The notes under the pieces are model-generated. The model was not told where the DNA came from. It saw nothing but the letters and a program-made list of their open reading frames with translations, and did no database searches. This document shows positions 1-5,032 of a stretch of DNA of 5,032 nucleotides, in pieces. The stretch's first letter is position 1. Each line of letters starts with the position of its first letter. The DNA is taken from NCBI GenBank assembly GCA_035763625.1, contig DASUAS010000105.1, positions 1-5,032 of the forward strand, read 5' to 3'. Made by a program: the position numbers and the translations under genes. Origin of the DNA: DASUAS01 sp035763625 (lineage in GTDB: Bacteria > Actinomycetota > Acidimicrobiia > IMCC26256 > DASPTH01).

Positions 1-39
1 CACCGCAGTCGGACCGGTCACCCCGTTCACCCGGCTCAC
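1..39 (-). CDS. Possible start of the next operon gene (candidate homoserine kinase, very partial)
   Basis: A frame opens at GTG 39, overlapping the SDR TGA as GTGA, and stays open to the left edge, reading VSRVNGVTGPTAV. Further in-frame GTG codons at 30 and 21 could equally be the true start; the last would give a protein beginning MTGPTAV. Only 13 codons are visible, too few for homology. In the actinobacterial order argS-lysA-hom-thrC the next gene is usually thrB (homoserine kinase, GHMP family), and ThrC needs its product, so thrB is the natural guess. This rests on context, not sequence. The stretch could also be non-coding spacer. Confidence 0.35.
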   Translation of the reverse strand, partial: MSRVNGVTGPTAV

Positions 40-812
40 CCCGAGCGCTTGATGACCAGGCCGGCGACGCGGCGGGTGATGCCGGCCGGCGCCACGCTCG
101 ACAGCGCCGCCGCGGTCTGGTTGACCACACCGGGGATCGACACCGTGCGGCCGCGATCGAGGTCGCGCAGCGCGGCAGCCACGACCGTGTCGGCCGACTG
201 CCAGAGGAACTCGGGCACGTCGGTCGGGCCGAGACCCGCTCGCTCGTGGAACTCGGTGTGCGTGTACCCGGGGCACACGAGCATGACGGTGACGCCGGTC
301 CCCCGCGCCTCCTCGCGCACCGCATGGGTGAAGCTGTGCACGAAGGCCTTCGTCGCACCGTAGGTCGCGCTCACAGGGTTCGGTTGGTACGCAGCGAGCG
401 ACGCGACGTTGAGGATGGCGCCGGCGCCCCGCCGCTCCATCACACCCAGCGCGGCGTGCGTGAGGCGCAGCAGCGCGACCACGTTGAGCTCGACCTCTTC
501 GACCTCGTGGGCGACCTCGAGGTCGACGAAGCGTCCGTAGGTGCCGAAGCCCGCGTTGTTGACGAGCACGTCGAGCGGGCGCTCGGGATCGGTGAGCCGA
601 GCCTCGACCGCCGCGATGCCATCGGGTGCGAGCAGGTCGGCGGGGAGCACCTCGGCCGCGATGCCGTGCGCGGCGGCAAGCTCGGTCGCGAGCACGTCGA
701 GGCGCGCACCGTCGCGGGCGACCAGCACGAGGTCGTGACCTCGCGCCGCGAGCCCGGCGGCGAACGCGCGGCCGATCCCGGCGGACGCGCCGGTGACCAG
801 CGCGACACTCAC
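36..812 (-). CDS. SDR-family NAD(P)-dependent oxidoreductase, substrate unknown
   Basis: A classical short-chain dehydrogenase/reductase of 258 residues, a single Rossmann-fold domain and probably cytoplasmic. The motif set is complete: TGASAGIG at 7-14 (cofactor glycine loop), D59 after the third strand, NNAG at 85-88, N110, and the catalytic S138, Y151 and K155 (YGATK), followed by PG at 181-182. R33 after the second strand favours NADP(H) over NAD(H). General similarity is to the DltE/YqjQ-like group (COG0300 type), which gives no substrate. The tail from about 225 is rich in alanine and valine and ends in basic KRSG, so weak membrane association is conceivable but not shown. The GTG start lies directly before the first strand (SVALVTG) and has no Shine-Dalgarno. 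The gene follows thrC by 18 bases and is not a known threonine-pathway step. Its stop overlaps another GTG as GTGA. Confidence 0.9.
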   Translation of the reverse strand: MSVALVTGASAGIGRAFAAGLAARGHDLVLVARDGARLDVLATELAAAHGIAAEVLPADLLAPDGIAAVEARLTDPERPLDVLVNNAGFGTYGRFVDLEVAHEVEEVELNVVALLRLTHAALGVMERRGAGAILNVASLAAYQPNPVSATYGATKAFVHSFTHAVREEARGTGVTVMLVCPGYTHTEFHERAGLGPTDVPEFLWQSADTVVAAALRDLDRGRTVSIPGVVNQTAAALSSVAPAGITRRVAGLVIKRSG

Positions 813-834
813 GGGTTGCTCACGGATTGCTCAC
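802..834 (-). repeat. 11-bp tandem repeat at the thrC/SDR junction, with 4-codon mini-ORFs
   Basis: Sense-strand reading: GTGAGCAATCC (834-824), GTGAGCAACCC (823-813), then the diverged GTGAGTGTCGC (812-802), which is the SDR start. The first GTG overlaps the thrC TGA as GTGA. From there the frame reads GTG AGC AAT CCG TGA, and its stop overlaps the next GTG; that copy reads GTG AGC AAC CCG TGA, and its stop overlaps the SDR GTG at 812. The result is two peptides MSNP between thrC and SDR, each linked by GTGA. The first two copies match at 10 of 11 bases; the third keeps only GTGAG and a final C. The region has no recognisable Shine-Dalgarno. The repeat is directly visible; coupled translation is inference. 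Confidence 0.7.
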
Positions 835-1886
835 GCGAGGTCCAGCACACCCGCCACCGTCGCGGCGGTGGCGTCGACCGGATCGCCCACCTGCACCTCG
901 GCGATGGCGCGGTTGGGATCCTTGAGCCCGTGGCCGGTGACCGTGCACACTGCAACGTCGCTCGCGGACAGCAGGCCGTCGGCCGCGGCTTGCAGCAAGC
1001 CGGCGACCGACGCCGCCGAGGCCGGCTCGACGAAGCAGCCCTCGTCGGCCGCGAGCATCCGGTACGCCTCGATGATCTGCGCGTCGGTGACCTCGCCGAT
1101 GTGGCCCCCTGATTCGTCGCGTGCCGCGACCGCGCCCTGCCACGACGCGGGGTTGCCGATCTGGATCGCGGTGGCGATCGTCTCGGGGTGGAGCACCGGT
1201 TCGCCGCGCACGATCGGTGCGGCGCCGGACGCCTGCCAGCCGAGCATGCGGGGTGTGCTCGCGGCGCGGCCGAGCGCGGCGTACTCCGAGTAGCCACGCC
1301 AGTACGCGGTGATGTTGCCGGCGTTGCCGACCGGGATGGAGTGGATGCTCGGCGCGTCGCCGAGCGTGTCGATGATCTCGAACGCGGCGGTCTTCTGGCC
1401 TTCGATGCGCACCGGGTTCACGGAGTTGACGACCTCGACACCGGGACGTTCACCGAGCTCGCGCACGATCTCGAGGGCGCGGTCGAAGTTCCCGAGCACC
1501 GGGACGACCCGTGCACCGTGGATGAGCGCCTGCGCGAGCTTGCCCAGCGCGATCTGCCCCTGCGGGATCACGACCGCGCACACGAGACCGGCGCGCGCCG
1601 CGTAAGCCGCGGCCGACGCCGAGGTGTTGCCGGTCGACGCGCAGATCACGACCTTGGCCCCCCGCTCCACCGCGGTGGAGATGGCCATGGTCATGCCGCG
1701 GTCCTTGAACGACCCCGTGGGGTTGAGCCCCTCGACCTTGAGGTACGCGCGAGCGATGCCTGCCTGCTGCGCGACCCGAGGCGCTTCGAGCAGCGGCGTG
1801 TTGCCCTCGAGCAGCGTGATCACCGGCGTGGCGTCGGTGACCGGGAGGTGCTCGCGGTAGGCCTCGATCAGCCCGGGCCAGCTCAC
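831..1886 (-). CDS. thrC: Threonine synthase (PLP-dependent)
   Basis: Converts O-phospho-L-homoserine and water to L-threonine and phosphate (EC 4.2.3.1), the last step of threonine synthesis. It is a fold-type II PLP enzyme of 351 residues, matching the short actinobacterial type (M. tuberculosis ThrC is about 360). The opening WPGLIEAYREHLPV and LLEGNTPLLEAP segment at 25-36 are typical. The PLP lysine is K61 in GSFKDRGM. Other motifs are CASTGNTSASAAAYAARAG at 82-100, the phosphate-binding PVGNAGN at 185-191, and TGHGLKDP at 317-324 near the C terminus. The GTG start overlaps the hom stop as GTGA and has a well-placed Shine-Dalgarno in hom. Its substrate requires a homoserine kinase, not identified inside the window but expected downstream by operon order. 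The stop codon opens the 11-bp repeat that leads to the SDR gene. Confidence 0.97.
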   Translation of the reverse strand: MSWPGLIEAYREHLPVTDATPVITLLEGNTPLLEAPRVAQQAGIARAYLKVEGLNPTGSFKDRGMTMAISTAVERGAKVVICASTGNTSASAAAYAARAGLVCAVVIPQGQIALGKLAQALIHGARVVPVLGNFDRALEIVRELGERPGVEVVNSVNPVRIEGQKTAAFEIIDTLGDAPSIHSIPVGNAGNITAYWRGYSEYAALGRAASTPRMLGWQASGAAPIVRGEPVLHPETIATAIQIGNPASWQGAVAARDESGGHIGEVTDAQIIEAYRMLAADEGCFVEPASAASVAGLLQAAADGLLSASDVAVCTVTGHGLKDPNRAIAEVQVGDPVDATAATVAGVLDLA

Positions 1887-3172
1887 TCCTCTTCTCCCAG
1901 GACCCGGAGGACGGCCCCGACCCGGTGCACCTGCTCGACGTCGCGCAGGGCCCGCACGGTGTCGCGCAGATCGGATTCGCGGGCCTTGTGGGTGATGAAG
2001 ATCAGGCGGGCATCGTCACCTTTGTCGCGCTGCTGCATCGACCGGATCGACACGCCGTGCTCGCCGAAGACGGTCGCGATCGCCGCCAGCACACCAGGCC
2101 GGTCGGCGACCTCCGTCAGGAGGTAGAACTGCGACGCGACGGCGTCGATGGCCAAGATCGGCTTGGGTGCGAGGGTGACCATCGTGGCGCCCTTGCGCCC
2201 CTCCACCACGTTCTTGGCCGCGTCCACCAGGTCGCCCAGCACCGCCGACGCCGTGGGCGCGCCGCCGGCGCCCCGACCGTAGAGCATCAGCTCACCGACC
2301 GCGTCGCCCTCGATGAACACCGCGTTGAACGAGCCGTGCACCGATGCGAGCGGATGGCGAACCGGGATCATCGCCGGGTGCACCCGCACCGCGACCTCAC
2401 CGTCGAACTCCTCCGCGACCGCGAGCAGCTTCACCACGTAGCCGAGATCGCGCGCGGAGGCGATGTCGTCGAGGGTGAGCTCGGTGATGCCCTCGCGGTA
2501 GACGTCGCCGGCCACGACACGGGCACCGAACGCGATCGACGCGATGATCGCGGCCTTCGCCGCGGCGTCGAACCCTTCGACGTCGGCGGTGGGGTCGGCC
2601 TCCGCGAACCCGAGCTCCTGCGCCTCGGCGAGGGCGTCGGCGAACGGCGCGCCGGCGTCGGTCATGTTGGTGAGGATGTAGTTCGTCGTGCCGTTGACGA
2701 TGCCCATCACGCGCCGGATGCGGTCGCCGGCCAGCGACTCGCGCAGCGGGCGGATCAGCGGGATCCCGCCGCCCACCGACGCTTCGAACAGGATGTCGAC
2801 CCCGGCCCCCTCGGCGGTCTCGAACAGCTCACGCCCGTGGGTCGCGATCAGCTCCTTGTTGGCGGTGACGACGGGCTTGCCGCCCATCAGCGCCTCGACG
2901 ATGAGCGAGCGGGCGGGCTCGATCCCCCCGATGACCTCCACCACGATGTCGACATCGGGATCGCCGACCACCGCGGCCGCGTCGTCGGTGAAGCAGCGCG
3001 CCGGCAGCGGCAGGTCGCGTTCCTTGTCGAGGTGGGCGACCGCCACCCAGGCGACCTCCAGCGGCACACCGGCACGGGCCTCGATCACGTCGGCGTGGTC
3101 GTGGATGAGGCGCACCAGCGCACCCCCGACGTGCCCGCAGCCGAGGATCCCGACCCGCACCCGCTCTTCCAT
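1883..3172 (-). CDS. hom: Homoserine dehydrogenase with C-terminal ACT domain
   Basis: Reduces L-aspartate 4-semialdehyde to L-homoserine with NAD(P)H (EC 1.1.1.3), the branch point towards threonine and methionine. At 429 residues it is a monofunctional enzyme without an aspartokinase domain, the size usual in actinobacteria. The N-terminal Rossmann fold has G11-x-G13-x-x-G16 in GILGCGHVG. Next come TANKELIA (K106), FEASVGGGIPLI at 129-140, GIVNGTTNYIL at 157-167 and D193-P194. D202 and K206 have the spacing of the catalytic Asp-Lys pair known in the family. An ACT domain from about 348 to 429 (LLTEVADRPGVLAAIA) is the expected site for threonine feedback control, known for the family and inferred here. 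The ATG at 3172 is the first usable start in frame (TAG at 3193-3191 lies just upstream). It overlaps a mini-ORF stop as TGATG and has only a weak Shine-Dalgarno. V5 or V7 are less likely starts. Confidence 0.96.
   Translation of the reverse strand: MEERVRVGILGCGHVGGALVRLIHDHADVIEARAGVPLEVAWVAVAHLDKERDLPLPARCFTDDAAAVVGDPDVDIVVEVIGGIEPARSLIVEALMGGKPVVTANKELIATHGRELFETAEGAGVDILFEASVGGGIPLIRPLRESLAGDRIRRVMGIVNGTTNYILTNMTDAGAPFADALAEAQELGFAEADPTADVEGFDAAAKAAIIASIAFGARVVAGDVYREGITELTLDDIASARDLGYVVKLLAVAEEFDGEVAVRVHPAMIPVRHPLASVHGSFNAVFIEGDAVGELMLYGRGAGGAPTASAVLGDLVDAAKNVVEGRKGATMVTLAPKPILAIDAVASQFYLLTEVADRPGVLAAIATVFGEHGVSIRSMQQRDKGDDARLIFITHKARESDLRDTVRALRDVEQVHRVGAVLRVLGEEE
1894..1897 (-). promoter_or_regulatory. 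Shine-Dalgarno for thrC inside the end of hom
   Basis: The last hom codons read GGGAGAAGAGGA immediately before the GTG start of thrC. GGAG with a 7-base spacer is a good ribosome-binding site and supports choosing the GTG at 1886, which overlaps the hom stop as GTGA. It is one of the clearest conventional sites in this operon. Confidence 0.6.
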
Positions 3173-3359
3173 CAGTTCGGGTCGATTCCGCTACGGCGTC
3201 CCGGCCTCCGGCCACGCCTCCGCTGCATCTCCATCACTCCGGGTCGATTCCGCTACGGCGTCCCGGCCTCCGGCCACGCCTCCGCTGCATCTCCATCACT
3301 CCGGGTCGATTCCGCTACGGCGTCCCGGCCTCCGGCCACGCCTCCGCTGCATCTCCATC
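3167..3359 (-). repeat. 62-bp direct tandem repeat array between lysA and hom, about 3.1 copies
   Basis: Copies begin (plus strand, at GGGTCGATTCC) at 3179, 3241 and 3303, a spacing of exactly 62 each time. The three are identical over the aligned part; the third stops after 57 bases at 3359, four bases before the lysA stop. A decayed fragment of a fourth copy seems to lie at 3167-3180 and includes the hom ATG: TCCATCAGTTCGGG against TCCATCACTCCGGG, 12 of 14 matching. Each copy contains an imperfect dyad (3195-3218, 3257-3280, 3319-3342). Sense-strand arms GGCGT and ACGCC enclose an inner CCGG-AGG-CCGG hairpin. No T-tract follows, so this does not look like a Rho-independent terminator. Identity between copies points to recent expansion or homogenisation. 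Whether the unit also occurs elsewhere in the genome cannot be seen here. Confidence 0.97.
3172..3358 (-). other. Chain of three overlapping 20-codon mini-ORFs leading into hom
   Basis: Read on the sense strand, each repeat copy is a complete small frame: 3358-3296, 3296-3234 and 3234-3172. The first two encode MEMQRRRGRRPGRRSGIDPE and the third ends in N instead of E. Each is 20 codons plus stop, 63 bases, and each stop overlaps the next start by one base as TGATG, which gives the 62-base period. The third TGA overlaps the hom ATG in the same way. Each frame has a second in-frame ATG two codons in, giving an 18-residue version. Seven of 20 residues are arginine, two from AGG codons that are usually uncommon in high-GC genomes. 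The peptide has no threonine or lysine and one isoleucine, so it is not a classical attenuation leader for this pathway. The frames are plainly visible; translation and any role are inference, and they may be incidental. Confidence 0.4.
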
Positions 3360-3364
3360 TCCTC
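3359..3364 (-). promoter_or_regulatory. Strong Shine-Dalgarno overlapping the lysA stop codon
   Basis: On the sense strand GAGGAG begins inside the lysA TGA and is followed by ATG-GAG-ATG. The spacer to the second ATG (first base 3352) is 6 bases, close to ideal; the first ATG (3358) follows it directly. It does not serve an annotated gene: the frame it opens is the first mini-ORF of the repeat array. This is one of the two best ribosome-binding sites in the window, better than anything directly in front of hom. That ribosomes use it is inference. Confidence 0.5.
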
Positions 3365-4712
3365 AGTCTCCCTCAGATGTCGCCACGTCGCGTGCGACGA
3401 GGTCGGCGAACGTCTCGCGTCTCACGACCACACGAGCCTGCCCATCGCGCACGAACACCACCGCCGGCCGGGGCACCGCGTTGTAGTTCGACGCCATCGA
3501 ATGGGAGTAGGCACCGGTGACCGGCGTGACCAGGATGTCGCCCACCGCGAGGTCGGCCGGCAGGCGGGCGTCACGCACGAGCAGGTCGCCCTGCTCGCAG
3601 TGCTTGCCCGCGACGGTGGCCACGAAGGGTCGCGGCGCGGTGATCCGCGCCGGGAGCCCGGCCTCGTAGGCCGCTCCGTACGTGGCCGGCCGGGGGTTGT
3701 CGCTCATGCCGCCGTCGACCGCGACGTACGTGCGCACGCCGGGGATCTCCTTGATGGTGCCGACGGTGTAGAGGGTGACGCCCGCCGGGCCCGCGATGGA
3801 GCGGCCGGCCTCGACCGTGAGCGCGGGCGCAGGGTCGAGCCCGTACGTCGCGCACGCGTCGGCGAAGTTGGCGCGCGTCTCACGACCGAACTCGCTGATG
3901 CTCGGGGCGTCGAGGTCGTCGGCGGTGTACGGGATGCCGAGCCCACCGCCGAGGTTGATCTCGGGGACCGGCACGTCGGTGGCGCGCACGACGTCGGCAG
4001 CCAGCGCGGCGACGATCGCGGCGGCGCGCGCGAACGACTCGAGCACGAGGATCTGCGACCCGATGTGGCAGTGGAAGCCGGCGAAGTGCATGGCCTGCGA
4101 CTTCACCACCCGCAGCGCGGCGTCGCGCGCGCTGCCGTTGGAGACGGTGAACCCGAACTTCGAGTCGTCGGCACCGGTGGCGATGTACTCGTGCGTGTGC
4201 GCCTCGACACCAGGGGTGACGCGCACCAGCACGCGTGCCGGCGCCGCGCCGCGAGCGACAGCCGCCTCGATGCGGTCGAGCTCGTCCAAGGAGTCGGCGA
4301 CGATGCGCCCGACGCCGCGCTCGAGCGCGAGCTGCAGCTCGGTGTCGGACTTGTTGTTGCCGTGGAACACGACACGCGCCGCCGGGAACCCGCCGTGCAG
4401 GGCGATCTCGAGCTCACCGCCGGTGGCGACGTCGAGGTGCAGACCCTCGTCGGCGACCAGCTGCGCCATGGCACGACACAGGAACGCCTTGCCCGCGTAC
4501 GAGACCGCGTCGGGGCCGAACGCGTCGCGGTACTCCCGCGCCCGAGCCCGCAGCTCGGTCTCGGAGTACACGTAGAGCGGTGTGCCGTGTTCGTGAGCCA
4601 GGCGCTCGACGTCGCAGCCGTCGATCGCCAACCGTCCGGCCGCGTCGACGGTGGCGGTGCGCGGGAACAGACGCAGCTCGAGCGGCGCGTCGTTGGACGC
4701 GGCCGGGCTCAC
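3363..4712 (-). CDS. lysA: Diaminopimelate decarboxylase (last step of lysine synthesis)
   Basis: PLP-dependent fold-type III decarboxylase converting meso-2,6-diaminopimelate to L-lysine and CO2 (EC 4.1.1.20) in the cytoplasm. With the GTG start at 4712 the protein has 449 residues, normal for actinobacterial LysA. Visible motifs: the PLP lysine K75 in YAGKAF, FHCHIGSQ at 213-220, the phosphate-binding NLGGGLGI at 253-260, EAGRSI at 301-306, DGGMSDNPRP at 333-342, the active-site C372-E373 in GKHCEQGD, and Y402 in GAYSHSMASNYN. The alanine racemase-like barrel comes first and the beta domain last. The frame is open further upstream to 4826, but that stretch is an arginine-rich shadow of argS. 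The chosen GTG forms a GTGA overlap with the argS stop and starts just ahead of the first conserved residues. No good Shine-Dalgarno precedes it, consistent with coupling to argS. Downstream lies the 62-bp repeat array leading to hom. Confidence 0.96.
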   Translation of the reverse strand: MSPAASNDAPLELRLFPRTATVDAAGRLAIDGCDVERLAHEHGTPLYVYSETELRARAREYRDAFGPDAVSYAGKAFLCRAMAQLVADEGLHLDVATGGELEIALHGGFPAARVVFHGNNKSDTELQLALERGVGRIVADSLDELDRIEAAVARGAAPARVLVRVTPGVEAHTHEYIATGADDSKFGFTVSNGSARDAALRVVKSQAMHFAGFHCHIGSQILVLESFARAAAIVAALAADVVRATDVPVPEINLGGGLGIPYTADDLDAPSISEFGRETRANFADACATYGLDPAPALTVEAGRSIAGPAGVTLYTVGTIKEIPGVRTYVAVDGGMSDNPRPATYGAAYEAGLPARITAPRPFVATVAGKHCEQGDLLVRDARLPADLAVGDILVTPVTGAYSHSMASNYNAVPRPAVVFVRDGQARVVVRRETFADLVARDVATSEGD

Positions 4713-5032
4713 GGCTCGGGCTCGTCGTCGCCGACGTCTTCGAGCCGCGTCATCTCGTCGGGCGCGTGCACACCGAGGATCGCCAGCGCGCTGGCGAGTC
4801 CGAGCCGGCACGCCTCCGCCAGCCACAGGCGCGCCTGCGTGAGCGCGGCGTCGTCGGAGATGACGCGGCAGTCGCGGTAGAAGCCGTGGAACGACTTCGC
4901 GAAGTCGCGCACCCAGGTGGTGACGCGGTGAGGTGCGCGCAGCGCGGCCGCCTCGGCGAGCATCCCGGGATAGCCCTCGAGCGCGCGGAGCAGCTCGAGC
5001 TCGCGCTCGTGCACGAGCGGCGCGAGGGAGGT
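4709..5032 (-). CDS. argS: Arginyl-tRNA synthetase, C-terminal part (5' end outside window)
   Basis: Cytoplasmic class I aminoacyl-tRNA synthetase that charges tRNA-Arg with arginine (EC 6.1.1.19). The open frame runs to the right edge, so only about the last 107 residues are present; the catalytic HIGH and KMSKS-type regions would lie beyond it. What is visible is the all-helical DALR-type anticodon-binding domain. It shows the usual landmarks in order: HERELELLRAL, a YPGML segment, APHRV, a run rich in aromatic residues and histidine (SFHGFYRDCRV), ARLWLAEACR and the terminal LGVHAPDEM. Many family members end just after that last motif; this one adds an acidic tail of about 13 residues ending in EPEP. 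The TGA stop overlaps the lysA GTG start as GTGA, which suggests translational coupling. The neighbour order argS-lysA is well known in actinobacteria and supports the call. Confidence 0.93.
   Translation of the reverse strand, partial: TSLAPLVHERELELLRALEGYPGMLAEAAALRAPHRVTTWVRDFAKSFHGFYRDCRVISDDAALTQARLWLAEACRLGLASALAILGVHAPDEMTRLEDVGDDEPEP

Noticed and set aside
246..1112. Plus-strand open frame of 288 codons opposite SDR and thrC
   Set aside because: Antisense to two genes with complete motif sets; composition (Arg, Asp, Gly, His) is typical of a shadow frame and no domain is recognisable.
3195..3342. Intrinsic terminators in the repeat hairpins
   Set aside because: On the sense strand each hairpin is followed by GTAGCGGAATCG, not by a run of T, so a Rho-independent terminator is not supported.
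3167..3359. CRISPR array
   Set aside because: The repeat units abut with no variable spacers between them, and no cas gene is nearby.
3173..3362. Lysine riboswitch, T-box or amino-acid attenuator between lysA and hom
   Set aside because: The region is a simple 62-bp repeat with small hairpins and no T-tract. The mini-peptide contains no threonine or lysine and only one isoleucine, and no riboswitch core was recognised.
4713..4826. Upstream extension of lysA to a start at 4826
   Set aside because: The added 38 residues are an arginine-rich out-of-frame reading of argS. LysA homology begins after the GTG at 4712, which forms a GTGA overlap with the argS stop.
2688..4880. Very long plus-strand open frame (730 codons), and a second one at 1925-3520, both reading through the repeat array
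   Set aside because: They lie antisense to hom and lysA, are low-complexity and rich in Arg, Ser, Ala and His, show no family motif, and are open mainly because high G+C makes stop codons rare. Because 62 is not a multiple of 3, the repeat is read in all frames, which gives repeated peptides without meaning.

Overview
The window is high in G+C (roughly 70% by eye) and every supported gene lies on the minus strand, so transcription runs from high to low coordinates. The order argS - lysA - hom - thrC is the one known from Actinomycetota (in Mycobacterium tuberculosis: argS-lysA-thrA-thrC-thrB-rho). I therefore read this as a chromosomal housekeeping operon of an actinomycete. A deep lineage such as Acidimicrobiia is possible, but the sequence alone does not settle it.

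Layout in transcription order: (1) 4709-5032, the C-terminal part of arginyl-tRNA synthetase, cut by the window edge; (2) 3363-4712, diaminopimelate decarboxylase (lysA), whose GTG start overlaps the argS stop as GTGA; (3) 3173-3362, a 190-base gap filled almost entirely by a 62-bp tandem repeat of about three copies; (4) 1883-3172, homoserine dehydrogenase with a C-terminal ACT domain (hom); (5) 831-1886, threonine synthase (thrC), overlapping hom as GTGA; (6) a short 11-bp tandem repeat; (7) 36-812, a classical short-chain dehydrogenase (SDR) that is not a threonine-pathway enzyme; (8) 1-39, the probable first codons of another gene, again beginning in a GTGA overlap. By operon order this could be homoserine kinase (thrB), but too little is visible to prove it.

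The recognisable enzymes carry out the aspartate-family end steps: LysA makes lysine from meso-diaminopimelate, Hom makes homoserine, and ThrC makes threonine from O-phosphohomoserine. ArgS charges tRNA-Arg.

The most unusual feature is at the gene junctions. The genes are joined by stop/start overlaps except at two places, lysA/hom and thrC/SDR, and both of those are occupied by tandem repeats. In each case the period (62 and 11) equals 2 modulo 3, and each repeat unit contains an overlapping stop and start codon. Each copy is therefore a complete mini-ORF that ends on the start of the next, so the chain of stop/start overlaps continues from one gene to the next. At lysA/hom each full copy encodes a 20-residue arginine-rich peptide, and the last one ends on the hom ATG. 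At thrC/SDR each copy encodes a 4-residue peptide, and the last one ends on the SDR GTG. This could be a termination-reinitiation relay, or a by-product of duplicating junction sequence. No promoter, riboswitch, RNA gene, CRISPR array, insertion sequence or intrinsic terminator was recognised.
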